Position numbers and translations under genes: made by a program | The notes under the pieces: generated by a model | What the model was told of the DNA's origin: nothing | What the model saw: only the letters and a program-made list of their open reading frames with translations | The model's database searches: none | Part shown: positions 39,794 to 48,949 of the stretch, in pieces | Position numbering within the stretch: the first letter of the stretch is position 1 | How the letters are laid out: every line of letters starts with the position of its first letter | NCBI GenBank assembly: GCA_030544685.1 | Contig: CP086683.1 | Coordinates: 992,001 to 1,056,000 of the forward strand | Origin: Pseudomonas sp. B21_DOA | Lineage (GTDB): Bacteria; Pseudomonadota; Gammaproteobacteria; Pseudomonadales; Pseudomonadaceae | DNA length: 64,000 nucleotides | Direction of reading: 5' to 3'

Positions 39794-41809
39794 TTAGCCG
39801 AGCTCGACTCGGTTGCGCCCGGCGTTCTTTGCTCGGTACAGCGCCTGATCGGCTCTTTTCAGCACCAGATCGCTGTGTTCTCCCACCCGGAATGACGCGA
39901 GTCCCATGGAAATGGTGATAGTCACTCGCTCGCCCTTGAAATGAAACGGGCAGGCTTCGATCGCCGCGCGCAGGGTTTCCAGCAGTTTCGCGCCCACCGC
40001 TGGTGGCGTCGCGGGCAGCAACAGCACGAACTCCTCACCGCCGAAACGGGCGATGAAATCCGAGCCGCGCAGGCGTTTGCGCAATACCGTGGCGATGATC
40101 TTCAGCACTTTGTCGCCGGCCAGATGGCCATAGCTGTCGTTGATCCGCTTGAAGTGATCGAGGTCGAGCATGGCCAGGCTGAGGGTGTTGCCGTGCTGCT
40201 GCCATTGCTGGATTTCATGCTCAAGGCGTTCGCTCCACGCTGCACGGTTGGGCAGGCCGGTCAACGGATCGATCAGGGCTTTCTGCCGCTGCTCTTCAAG
40301 GTGTTCACGGAAGCCCATGGCTTCCTGTTCCATATGCGCCACTCGCTCCGACAGGCTCTTCAACCTGGCGGCGACTTCCTGTTCGCGGGCGTCGCGCTGC
40401 TTCTGGTGCTGGTCCATCGTTCCCAGCAGGCCTTCCAGATGATTCTCCAGCACATGCTTGAGGTCATCGAGGTCGGCTGCTTGCTGGACGCTGCTCTGCA
40501 AGCCGTCGACCTGCTCGCGAATCTGCGTGTCCATGGCCCGCGCCGCCGAGCTGTTGTCGGCATGCCCTTCGCTGGCCGCTTGCAGGTTGCTCTGGAACGC
40601 TTCAAGGCGTTCGTTGAGCTGTTGCAGATAGGCTTCGAATTCGTGCTGACCGCTATCGGTAATCGCCAGCATCAAAGTCGCGAGATCGTCGAGGATCGGC
40701 AACAGTTCGTACCAGTTCAGCCCGTGTTTGAGCCGTTCGCGCATGGCTTCGGCTTGCGGCCGGTGGCGCTCGGGCAGGGTCAGGTCGTCGAGCAGGCCGA
40801 TCAGCGTGTCTTCGATATGTCTGGCCACGGAGCTGTAGGACGGCTCAGGGGAATCCGGCAGAGAGAAGAGGATGTCGTGCTCCGACTGCTCCGGGTCGAT
40901 GGCGGCCAAGGCCTGAGCGATCGGCTCGGGCAAGGGCAGGCTATCGAGAATCAGCGGCGACGGATCGCCGGGGTGGATCAGTTCATCGGGGTTGAACGCC
41001 TCGGTTGCTGGCGCAGCGACGGTCATCTCGGTGTCAGCGGTTGGTTCAACCTGCACTGGCTCGGCTTCAACGACGACCACAGGCGCAGCGAACGCAACGA
41101 CTTGCGGCTCATCAGGCGGCGTCTGGGCGGGCGCCTCGATGACGGTCTCGGGCGCTGCGATTGATGGCTCCGCGTTGGCCACCGGTGCCGATTGCGCAGG
41201 CTCCGGTTCAGGTTGCCGGGCTTCGACCGGCTGCGGCACTGGTGTTGCTGGTATGTCGGCCGCCGGTGCAGCGGCTTCCTCACCGTCACGGCTGCCAAAC
41301 AAACGCTGCAACAGCCCCGGCCGGCCTGGCTCGGCAGGAGTCTCCAACTGACTCAAGGCCTTGCCCTGCAAACCACTGAGTTCGCTCAACAGCAGCGGCA
41401 TTTCCCGCGCCTGACCGACGCGGCTGTCCAGTTGTTTGGCAAATTTCTTCAGCGGTTGCGCGACTTCGCGCGGCAATGGCAGGGCCTGCAACTGGGTGAC
41501 CAGCGCGGTGAGCGCCGTGCTGACCTGATCAATGCGGGTCTCACGGCGCTGCTCGGAGTCGAGCACGGCTTTTTCCAGACGCGGCAGCAGGGCGGCGAGG
41601 CCGGCGTCCATGTCATCGGTGCGCACGACTTCGCGCATTTCCTTCATGCACTGATCGACGACCTTGTCGGTGCCCTCGGCCGCCAGCGTGCTGCGCACCA
41701 GACCGCGCCGCAGCAGGTCGAGCCGCGCGGCCCAGCGGCGTTCGAGCTTGTCCTGCTGTTCGATGCTCTTGAGGTACTTCTCTTTCCAGCGCTGGGCGTC
41801 GTCGCTCAT
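39794..41809 (-). CDS. Diguanylate cyclase (GGDEF domain) with long helical N-terminus
   Basis: A cytoplasmic enzyme of 671 residues making c-di-GMP. The C-terminal GGDEF domain (about 505-670) has the active motif FGGEEF and an inhibitory I-site RGSD five residues before it. No transmembrane segment is evident. The N-terminal part is helical, with an Ala/Pro/Glu-rich linker (about 195-265) and a coiled coil (about 440-505). It has the position of PA5487 (DgcH) in PAO1 order. Its start overlaps the upstream endonuclease-fold gene by four bases. Confidence 0.93.
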   Translation of the reverse strand: MSDDAQRWKEKYLKSIEQQDKLERRWAARLDLLRRGLVRSTLAAEGTDKVVDQCMKEMREVVRTDDMDAGLAALLPRLEKAVLDSEQRRETRIDQVSTALTALVTQLQALPLPREVAQPLKKFAKQLDSRVGQAREMPLLLSELSGLQGKALSQLETPAEPGRPGLLQRLFGSRDGEEAAAPAADIPATPVPQPVEARQPEPEPAQSAPVANAEPSIAAPETVIEAPAQTPPDEPQVVAFAAPVVVVEAEPVQVEPTADTEMTVAAPATEAFNPDELIHPGDPSPLILDSLPLPEPIAQALAAIDPEQSEHDILFSLPDSPEPSYSSVARHIEDTLIGLLDDLTLPERHRPQAEAMRERLKHGLNWYELLPILDDLATLMLAITDSGQHEFEAYLQQLNERLEAFQSNLQAASEGHADNSSAARAMDTQIREQVDGLQSSVQQAADLDDLKHVLENHLEGLLGTMDQHQKQRDAREQEVAARLKSLSERVAHMEQEAMGFREHLEEQRQKALIDPLTGLPNRAAWSERLEHEIQQWQQHGNTLSLAMLDLDHFKRINDSYGHLAGDKVLKIIATVLRKRLRGSDFIARFGGEEFVLLLPATPPAVGAKLLETLRAAIEACPFHFKGERVTITISMGLASFRVGEHSDLVLKRADQALYRAKNAGRNRVELG

Positions 41810-42684
41810 TCACAGGTTCCGCGAGGGGCAGGGCTCAACGCGGGCAATGCGTCGGCCGTGAGCGAACCCGGCAGACGAATTTCCACCGCGACCGGCAGGT
41901 GATCGGAAATGGGCTGGGCCAGCACCTCGACCTTTTCCAGGGTCAGGGTCGGGCTGAGCAGAATATGATCAAGGCAACGCTGTGGGCGCCAGCTGGGGAA
42001 GGTCGCTTCCACCTGCGGGGCCAGCAGGCCGAGATCGCGTAACGGCGAGTGTTCGAGCAGGTCGCTGGCATGGGTATTCATGTCGCCCATCAGCACCTGA
42101 TGCTTGTACCCGCTGATCAAATCACGAATGTAGGCCAGTTGCAGGCTGCGCGTCCGCGCGCCGAGGGCCAAATGCATCATCACCACCACCAGTGCCTCCG
42201 GACCTTCGCCGAAGCGCAGCAGGATCGCGCCGCGACCTTTCGGGCCGGGCAGCGGGTGATCCTCGATCGCCCACGGCTTCAGGCGACTGAGCACGCCATT
42301 GCTGTGCTGGGCCAGTCGACCGAGGTTGCGATTGAGTTGTTGATACCAGTAGGGAAAGGCGCCGAGGTGGGCCAGATGTTCGACCTGATTGACGTAGCCT
42401 GAACGCAGGCTGCCGCCATCGGCTTCCTGCAGGGCGACCAGATCGAAGTCGCCGAGCAGGTCACCGATCTTTTGCAGATTGCCGGAACGCCCGGTGTGCG
42501 GCAGCAGATGCTGCCAGCTGCGGGTCAGGTAATGCCGATAGCGTTCGGTGCTGATGCCGACCTGAATGTTGAAGCTCAGCAAGCGCAGACGCTGGTCTGC
42601 GGGCAGGCCCGTAGACGCCAGATGATGCTCGTTGACCTGCGGATCATGCAGGCCAACGATGCGTTCGGACTTCCAGCGGCGCAT
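41806..42684 (-). CDS. Endonuclease/exonuclease/phosphatase family protein
   Basis: A 292-residue EEP-fold protein. Metal and catalytic motifs can be seen: RLLSFNIQVG at the start, DLVALQEADGG, VVVMMHLALG, LMGDMNTHASD, and the final CLDHILLSP and SDHLPVAVEI with the catalytic histidine. The family includes nucleases, sphingomyelinases and phosphoinositide phosphatases; no signal peptide is visible, so a cytoplasmic phosphoesterase role is likely. It is cotranscribed with the diguanylate cyclase gene. Confidence 0.9.
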   Translation of the reverse strand: MRRWKSERIVGLHDPQVNEHHLASTGLPADQRLRLLSFNIQVGISTERYRHYLTRSWQHLLPHTGRSGNLQKIGDLLGDFDLVALQEADGGSLRSGYVNQVEHLAHLGAFPYWYQQLNRNLGRLAQHSNGVLSRLKPWAIEDHPLPGPKGRGAILLRFGEGPEALVVVMMHLALGARTRSLQLAYIRDLISGYKHQVLMGDMNTHASDLLEHSPLRDLGLLAPQVEATFPSWRPQRCLDHILLSPTLTLEKVEVLAQPISDHLPVAVEIRLPGSLTADALPALSPAPRGTCE

Positions 42685-42698
42685 GGCGAATGCCGCGC

Positions 42699-43340
42699 TT
42701 AGTTGGCAGCAGCCTTGTTCGCCGCTCGCTCTTTGGCGACCAGATCGTCAGCCAGCTTCAATGCTTGCTCGGCACCACCGGCAGAGCCGATGTCGAAGCG
42801 GTATTTACCATTGACGATCATGGTTGGCACGCCAGTGATTTCGTACTTCTTCGCCAGCTCACGGGCTTTGACGATCTGGCCTTTGATAGCGAACGAGTCG
42901 AAAGTGGCGAGGAACTTGTCCTTGTCCACGCCTTGAGTGGCGAGGAAGTCAGCCATGTCGTTCTTGTCGGTGAGCTTCTTGTGTTCTTTCTGGATCGCGT
43001 TGAACACGGCGTTGTGCACCTGATGCTCGACACCCATGGCTTCCAGAGTCAGGAACATCTGACCGTGAGCGTCCCATGGGCCGCCGAACATGGCGGGAAT
43101 GCGCACGAAGTTGACATCGGACGGCAGTTTTTCAACCCATGGATTGATCACTGGCTCAAAAGCGTAGCAATGCGGGCAGCCGTACCAGAACAGCTCGACC
43201 ACTTCGATCTTGCCAGGCTTTGCCACCGGCACCGGGTTGGCCAGTTCGACGTAAGGGGCGGCAGGGGCTTCAGCGGCCTGGGCGGTGACGCCGAACAGGC
43301 TGGCAGCGACGAGGGCGGCGCTGATGATCAGATTACGCAT
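42699..43340 (-). CDS. dsbA: Thiol:disulfide interchange protein DsbA
   Basis: The periplasmic oxidase that introduces disulfide bonds into exported proteins, 213 residues with signal peptide (MRNLIISAALVAASLFGVTA). The active site is CPHC in FWYGCPHCYAFEP near residue 55, and the cis-proline loop lies in ITGVPTMIVNGKY. It is located after the terminator of the cytochrome c4 unit, 14 bp upstream of the EEP gene. Confidence 0.96.
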   Translation of the reverse strand: MRNLIISAALVAASLFGVTAQAAEAPAAPYVELANPVPVAKPGKIEVVELFWYGCPHCYAFEPVINPWVEKLPSDVNFVRIPAMFGGPWDAHGQMFLTLEAMGVEHQVHNAVFNAIQKEHKKLTDKNDMADFLATQGVDKDKFLATFDSFAIKGQIVKARELAKKYEITGVPTMIVNGKYRFDIGSAGGAEQALKLADDLVAKERAANKAAAN

Positions 43341-43435
43341 GCTTTACTCCTGAACAATTTGGGTCGCCTCGCTCGACCTGTTTCGACACAGATCCTGGCG
43401 GGCATGAGTGCTGTAGTGTAACGGCAGCGGCCACA

Positions 43436-43461
43436 AAAAGGGCGGCCAAAGCCACCCTTTT
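43436..43461 (-). terminator. Terminator between cytochrome c4 and dsbA
   Basis: Stem aaagggcggc and gccacccttt (one G-T pair) with loop caaa. T-rich flanks occur on both strands (aaaaag on the left, cttttat on the right), so it can act on minus-strand transcripts of the cytochrome genes. Confidence 0.78.
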
Positions 43462-43537
43462 ATACTTGCTGCGAAGGATTAATCGAGCGTTAACGTGGCC
43501 GGCGCTGCGCGCCTCGTTCAGCCCTCGATTCAGGGCC

Positions 43538-44148
43538 TCAGTGCAGGCCCTGGATGTAGCTGGAAACCGCAGCGATGTCTTCATCGCTCAGCTTGCGCGC
43601 GATGGTGCGCATGGTCATCGCGTCGCCGTCGTTGGCGCGACCGCCTTCTTCCTTGCGGAAATCGGTCAGCTGCTTGGCGATGTATTGCGCATGCTGGCCA
43701 CCCAGATGGGGAAGCCTGCTGCAGCATTGCCGGCGCCGTTCGGCGAGTGGCAGCCGGTGCAGGCTGGCAGACCTTTTTCCAGGTTGCCGCCACGGAACAG
43801 CGCTTCACCGCGAGCGACGATCTTCGGATCGGCGGCGCCGACGCTGCCTTTCTGGCTGGCGAAGTACGCGGCGATGTCGGCCAGATCCTGATCGTTCAGG
43901 TTGGTCAGCAGCCCGGTCATTTCCAGCACCACGCGCTTGCCCGACTTGATGTCGTGCAATTGCTTGTCGAGGTAGCGTTCACCTTGACCGGCCAGTTTCG
44001 GAAAGTTTGGCGCCATGCTGTTGCCGTCCGGGCCATGGCAGGCTCCGCACACGGCAGCTTTGGCCTGGCCTGCTGCGGCATCGCCGGCAGCATGGGCGAC
44101 ACCTGAAATTCCCACGGTCAACAGCAGACTCACGATCAATTTGTTCAT
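43538..44148 (-). CDS. Dihaem cytochrome c4, frame broken by one base
   Basis: A periplasmic electron carrier feeding terminal oxidases. Signal peptide (MNKLIVSLLLTVGISGVAHA), first haem site CGACH near residue 35, second site CTGCH near 130. The frame breaks after GNAAAGFP: the G-run at 43708-43711 lacks one base. As given, the frame stops at 43666 (160 aa). With one more base it continues HLGGQHAQYIAKQLTDFR and ends SSYIQGLH at 43538, 203 residues, the usual c4 length. It forms a unit with the monohaem cytochrome gene 30 bp upstream. Confidence 0.88.
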
Positions 44149-44178
44149 CAGCTAATCCAACTACGGCTAAGGGTTAAG

Positions 44179-44484
44179 TTATGGACCGGGCTTACTCTCG
44201 CTCATCCAAAGGATGATGGCCTGGTAATCCTCGGCACTGCAGTCCATGCACAAACCACGCGGCGGCATCGCCTTGAAACCCTGGGTCACGTGTTGCACCA
44301 GCGTCCCCATACCTTTCGCCAACCTCGGCGTCCAAGCTTCCTGATCGCCTCTTGCGGGCGCCATGGGTAGTTGGCCGGAATGACAGGCACCACAAACACG
44401 GTTGTACACAGCTTCCGGATCCTGTGTAGCCTGTGCGCTGTAAAGCGGCATCAAGACTCCGGCAGCCAGCAGCCATTTCGTCAT
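44179..44484 (-). CDS. Small c-type cytochrome (c5-like)
   Basis: A 101-residue periplasmic monohaem cytochrome with signal peptide (MTKWLLAAGVLMPLYSAQA) and haem site CGACH near residue 32. The axial methionine is likely in GFKAMPPRG. It has the extra cysteine pair GLCMDCSAEDY of c5 cytochromes. It comes just before cytochrome c4 on the same strand and is divergent from engB. Confidence 0.92.
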   Translation of the reverse strand: MTKWLLAAGVLMPLYSAQATQDPEAVYNRVCGACHSGQLPMAPARGDQEAWTPRLAKGMGTLVQHVTQGFKAMPPRGLCMDCSAEDYQAIILWMSESKPGP

Positions 44485-44675
44485 AAAACGACCTTTTCAG
44501 GGTTGAGAGCGTTCTGCGTTCTAATGCGCAATCAAAGTCTGTCGCTCTCGTGAACTTCATCCTTCGCTGGGACAAAGCACACACAAAATCTGCGGCATTA
44601 TATACTGGCGTCACTGAAACGGAAGCGACACCGCGTTCCGCGCCCAATCCCGGCGCCGCCCACATCGGAAATCCC

Positions 44676-45320
44676 ATGCAACTCAAGAATCCCATCCTCG
44701 GCCTGTGCCAACAGTCCACGTTCATGCTCAGTGCCGCCAAAGTCGATCAATGCCCTGACGACGAAGGCTTCGAAGTGGCGTTTGCCGGTCGTTCCAACGC
44801 CGGCAAGTCCAGCGCGCTGAACACCCTGACCCACGCCAGCCTGGCGCGCACCTCGAAAACTCCGGGCCGCACACAGCTGTTGAACTTCTTCAAGCTAGAC
44901 GAAGATCGCCGTCTGGTCGACCTGCCGGGCTACGGTTATGCAAAAGTACCGATCCCGCTCAAGCAACACTGGCAGCGCCACCTCGAGGCTTACCTCGGTG
45001 GTCGGGAGAGTCTGAAAGGTCTGATTCTGATGATGGACATCCGCCATCCGATGACCGACTTCGATCTGCTGATGCTCGACTGGGCCGTCGCCGCCGGCAT
45101 GCCGATGCACATCCTGCTGACCAAGGCCGACAAGCTCACCTACGGCGCAGCCAAGAACACCCTGCTGAAAGTACAGTCGGAAATCCGCAAAGGCTGGGGC
45201 GACTCGATCACCATCCAGTTGTTCTCCGCACCAAAACGCATGGGCCTGGAAGAGGCCTACACTGTGCTGGCCGACTGGATGGAACTGGCAGACAAAGGCG
45301 CCGAGGCGGCAGCCGAGTAA
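44676..45320 (+). CDS. engB: Ribosome biogenesis GTP-binding protein YihA/YsxC (EngB)
   Basis: An essential GTPase acting in 50S subunit assembly, 214 residues. G1 is [10 protein letters not shown]2 KTPGRTQ, G3 [11 protein letters not shown]4 LTKADKL. I chose the ATG at 44676 ([13 protein letters not shown]), the conserved start; the frame is open for 42 more codons upstream, covering the divergent promoter region. The gene order engB-ErsA-polA is conserved in Pseudomonas. Confidence 0.95.
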   Translation: MQLKNPILGLCQQSTFMLSAAKVDQCPDDEGFEVAFAGRSNAGKSSALNTLTHASLARTSKTPGRTQLLNFFKLDEDRRLVDLPGYGYAKVPIPLKQHWQRHLEAYLGGRESLKGLILMMDIRHPMTDFDLLMLDWAVAAGMPMHILLTKADKLTYGAAKNTLLKVQSEIRKGWGDSITIQLFSAPKRMGLEEAYTVLADWMELADKGAEAAAE

Positions 45321-45337
45321 ATTCAGAATGGGGAAAA

Positions 45338-45452
45338 ATTGGTTGTAGTGTGGCCAGGCAAGGCAAAAGTAGCGCTAAAAAGCGGAGTTTAGGGGACCTA
45401 AATGAGCATTTTTAGCGATGCTTTAACGCAGCATGGCCGCGCTACAGCCGAT
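45338..45452. repeat. 115-bp inverted-repeat element between engB and ErsA
   Basis: Two 44-nt arms (45338-45381 and 45409-45452) match as inverted repeats at 32 of 44 positions, and about half of the differences are C/T changes that allow G-U pairs in RNA. They enclose a 27-nt loop that itself contains gtttaggggacctaaat. The outer edges continue with aaaaa and ttttt. The right end lies eight bases from the ErsA T-tract. No terminal duplication or coding sequence is seen; it may be a MITE-like element or a long terminator. Confidence 0.6.
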
Positions 45453-45459
45453 TTTTGGC

Positions 45460-45502
45460 AAAAAAAGCCCCGGATTTCATTGGGGAGGGAGAAATTCCGG
45501 GG
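45460..45502 (-). terminator. Rho-independent terminator of ErsA
   Basis: Stem ccccgg/ccgggg extended by atttc/gaaat, loop rich in C, then seven T on the minus strand (A-run 45460-45466). Confidence 0.88.
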
Positions 45503-45590
45503 TTCAAGTTCCGAACCGCTAGGGCGGGGTTCAGATATCTGCCAACACTTAACACAACATAGGAGCATCGAAGGGCTTCACCAGCCATTC
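45460..45590 (-). ncRNA. ersA: ErsA-type envelope-stress small RNA
   Basis: The gap between engB and polA is the known place of ErsA, formerly called Spot 42-like, in Pseudomonas. Here the minus strand shows a sigma-22 promoter and, about 131 bases downstream, a strong terminator: ccccgg-a-atttc pairing with gaaat-ccgggg, then TTTTTTT. The predicted length agrees with the 132 nt known for ErsA. The terminator loop is C-rich (tccctcccc), suited to pair with Shine-Dalgarno sequences. Start site inferred from the -10 box. Confidence 0.82.
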
Positions 45591-45596
45591 AGTACC

Positions 45597-45624
45597 TCTG
45601 AGTGTTCGATCGACAGATTAGTTC
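45597..45624 (-). promoter_or_regulatory. Sigma-22 (AlgU/RpoE) promoter of ErsA
   Basis: On the minus strand GAACTA (-35, 45624-45619) and TCAGA (-10, 45601-45597) are separated by 17 bases, close to the AlgU consensus GAACTT-N16/17-TCtgA. This links ErsA to envelope stress. Confidence 0.75.
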
Positions 45625-45727
45625 AGATTTTTTTCAAAAAGCTTTGGAATAGCCTCAAGCGTCTTTCGATCTAAGCCGGATTCCCGGCAGTTGCCGCGAC
45701 GGTAGGTCGCGGCAACTCTGGCAATAC

Positions 45728-48531
45728 TCAGTGCGCCTCATCCCAGTTGTTGCCCACGCCGACTTCCACCAGCAGCGGCACATCCAGTTTCGCCGCTTCG
45801 CTCATGTGCGTACGAATTTCGGCGCTGACCTGCTCGACCAGATCCTCGCGAACCTCCAGCACCAGTTCGTCGTGCACTTGCAGGATGACCCGCGCGTCCA
45901 GACCCGACGTCGCCAGCCAGTTATCCACAGCCACCATGGCTTTCTTGATGATGTCCGCTGCCGTGCCCTGCATCGGCGCGTTGATCGCCGTGCGTTCTGC
46001 CGCAGCGCGTTCCTGCGGCTTGTTCGAGTTGATCTCCGGCAAGTACAGGCGACGGCCGAAGAAAGTTTCGACGTAACCCTGATCCGCCGCTTGCGCGCGG
46101 GTACGCTCCATGTATTCGCGCACGCCTGGATAACGGGCGAAGTAGGTGTCGATGTAAGCCTTGGCGGTCTTGGTGTCGACGCCGATATCCTTGCCGAGCT
46201 TCTGCGCGCCCATGCCGTAGATCAGACCGAAGTTGATCGCCTTGGCGCTGCGACGCTGGTCGGAGGTCACTTGATCAAGCTCGACCTTGAATACTTCGGC
46301 AGCGGTTGCAGTGTGCACGTCGAGATTGTTGCGGAAGGCGTTCATCAGGCCTTCGTCACGGGACAGGTGCGCCATGATCCGCAGTTCGATCTGCGAATAG
46401 TCCGCCGCCAGCAGTTTGTAGCCTTTGGGCGCGACGAACGCCTGACGAATGCGTCGGCCTTCGGCAGTGCGCACCGGAATGTTCTGCAGGTTCGGATCAC
46501 TGGAGGAGAGGCGCCCGGTCGAAGCCACAGCCTGGTGATACGAGGTGTGGATGCGCCCGGTGCGCGGGTTGATCTGCTCCGGCAGGCGATCGGTGTAGGT
46601 GCTTTTCAACTTGCTCATCGAGCGGTGCTCCATCAGCACCTTCGGCAAGCGGTGATCGTCTTCGGCGAGTTTCGCCAACACTTCTTCAGCGGTGGACGGC
46701 TGGCCCTTGGCGGTTTTCTTCAGCACCGGCAGGCCGAGCTTTTCATAAAGAATCACGCCCAGCTGCTTCGGCGAGCCGAGGTTGAATTCTTCCCCGGCGA
46801 TTTCGAAGGCTTCACGCTCCAGCGCGACCATTTTGTTGCCCAGCTCAATGCTCTGAATGCCCAGCAACTCGGCATCGACAAACGCACCCTGGCGTTCGAT
46901 GCGCGCCAGCACTGGCACCAGCGGGATCTCAATGTCGGTCAGCACGCTGGCCAGGCTCGGAATCGCGCTGAGCTTGTCGAACAGGGCCTGATGCAGGCGC
47001 AGGGTGATGTCGGCGTCTTCAGCGGCGTACGGCCCGGCCTGTTCCAGGGCGATCTGGTCGAAGGTCAGCTGCTTGGCACCTTTGCCGGCGATGTCCTGGA
47101 AGCTCACCGTGGTGTGGTCGAGGTATTTCTGCGCGAGGCTGTCCATGTCATGGCGGGTTGCGGTGGAGTTGAGTACGTAGGACTCAAGCATGGTGTCGAA
47201 GGCGATGCCGCGCACGCTGATGCCTTCACTCTGATCGCCGCCAATGGCGCAGTTGGCCAGAATGTTCATGTCGAACTTGGCGTGCTGGCCAACCTTGAGT
47301 TTGCTCGGATCTTCCAGAATCGGCTTGAGTGCGCGCAGCACGGTGTCGCGATCCAGCTGCTCCGGCACGCCGATGTAGGAATGGGTCAGCGGGATGTACG
47401 CGGCTTCGTTGGCCTGTACGGCGAACGACAGGCCAACCAGTTGCGCCTGCTGCGCGTCGATGCCAGTGGTTTCGGTGTCGAAGGCGATCAGCCTGGCGTT
47501 GCGCAGTTTTTCCAGCCAGGCGTCGAAGCGGGCCTGATCAAGGATGGTTTCGTACGCGGCCTCGGCAGGGGCAGCAGGTGCCTCGGCTTGCGGGGCGCTG
47601 AACAGATCATGGGCGGGCGCAGGTTCGGCAGCCGCGCTCAGTTCCTGACGCTTGGCATCGCGATCCAGATCATTGAGCCAGCTCTTGAATTCCAGCAGGG
47701 TGTACAGCTCGTAGAGTTTGGCCGGGTCTTCCTGGCCCATTTGCAGATCGTCGAGGCCGATATCCAGCGGCACGTCGACCTTGATGGTCGCCAGTTGATA
47801 GGACAGGAAAGCCATCTCCCGGTGCTCTTCGAGCTTGGCCGGCAAGGTTTTTGCGCCACGGATCGGCAGGGTCGGCACGATGTCGAGGTTGGCGTACAGC
47901 TCGGTCAGGCCGCCATTGACGCCGACCAGCAGGCCGGACGCCGTCTTCGGGCCGATGCCCGGCACGCCTGGAATGTTGTCGGACGAATCGCCCATCAGCG
48001 CCAGATAATCGATGATCTGCTCCGGTGCGACGCCAAATTTCTCCTTAACGCCCTCCACATCCATCGAGCTACCGGACATGGTGTTGACCAAGGTAATGTG
48101 GCCGTCGACCAGTTGCGCCATGTCCTTGTCACCGGTGGAAATGATCACCGGGCGATCTGCTGCCGCACTGCTGCGGGCGAGGGTGCCGATCACGTCGTCG
48201 GCCTCGACGCCGTCCACGCACAGGAGCGGGAAGCCGAGGGCGATCACGCTCTGGTGCAGCGGCTCGATCTGCACGCGCATGTCATCGGGCATGCTTGGCC
48301 GGTTGGCCTTGTATTCGGCGTACATCTCATCGCGAAATGTCCCGCCCTTGGCGTCGAACACTACGGCGAAGGGGCTGTCCGGGTACTGCTTGCGCAGACT
48401 CTTGAGCATGTTCAGCACGCCTTTGACCGCACCGGTCGGCAGGCCTTTGGACGTGGTCAGTGGCGGCAGTGCATGAAAGGCGCGGTACAGGTAAGACGAA
48501 CCGTCCACCAGGACGAGGGGGCTTGGCTCAT
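45728..48531 (-). CDS. polA: DNA polymerase I, start out of frame by one base
   Basis: Repair and Okazaki-fragment polymerase with 5'-3' exonuclease (about 1-300), 3'-5' exonuclease (about 330-510, active site AFDTETTG intact) and polymerase domain (to 934). Motif A is DYSQIELR, motif [15 protein letters not shown] and motif [10 protein letters not shown]. The natural ATG at 48531 reads MSQAP and then loses frame, because the G-run 48517-48521 lacks one base; with it the protein begins [19 protein letters not shown]. The frame as given is open to 48733 but those upstream codons are not polA-like. Confidence 0.95.
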
Positions 48532-48605
48532 GAGCAGGATCAACCTTTTCGGCGGGTCCGGGGCTAGAATAGCGGGACCGTTGACGACAAAGGGACAAGG
48601 TTATC

Positions 48606-48896
48606 ATGCGTACGTTAAATCGCTTGCTGCTGGTCGGGTTGATCGCTGTCTCACCACTGGCCGCGATGGCGGCGGATGATGCGCCGGGCGGCGACCCCGA
48701 GGTCACCATCCGCACGGAGGGCGACAAGACCATTGAGGAGTACCGCCAGAACGGTTTCCTCTATGCGATCAAAGTCACGCCAAAGGGCGCGCCGCCGTAC
48801 TTTCTGGTGCGCGCCGACGGGACGGATGCCAATTTCATCCGTTCGGATCAGCCGGATATGCTGATCCCGTCATGGAAGATATTCGAATGGAAGTAG
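48606..48896 (+). CDS. DUF2782 family exported protein
   Basis: A 96-residue protein with signal peptide ([22 protein letters not shown]). The mature part is acidic and then has [25 protein letters not shown], the DUF2782 core, ending with WKIFEWK. Function unknown. It lies between polA (divergent) and thrB (same strand, 53 bp), as PA5494 in PAO1. A ggcgccgc/gcggcgcc hairpin lies in the gap to thrB. Confidence 0.9.
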   Translation: MRTLNRLLLVGLIAVSPLAAMAADDAPGGDPEVTIRTEGDKTIEEYRQNGFLYAIKVTPKGAPPYFLVRADGTDANFIRSDQPDMLIPSWKIFEWK

Positions 48897-48949
48897 GTTT
48901 TTAATTCACTCGGCGCCGCCGTTGCGGCGCCCGTACTGGCAGTTAAGAC

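Noticed and set aside
39941..41164. 407-codon plus-strand frame opposite the diguanylate cyclase
   Set aside because: Antisense shadow; the GGEEF enzyme on the minus strand is clear.
43333..43584. 83-codon minus-strand frame before dsbA
   Set aside because: It covers the cytochrome terminator and both flanks and has no ribosome site or family pattern.
45731..48679. 982-codon open frame on the plus strand opposite polA
   Set aside because: It mirrors the codon structure of polA, shows no domain pattern, and polA motifs on the minus strand are decisive. High-GC antisense frame.
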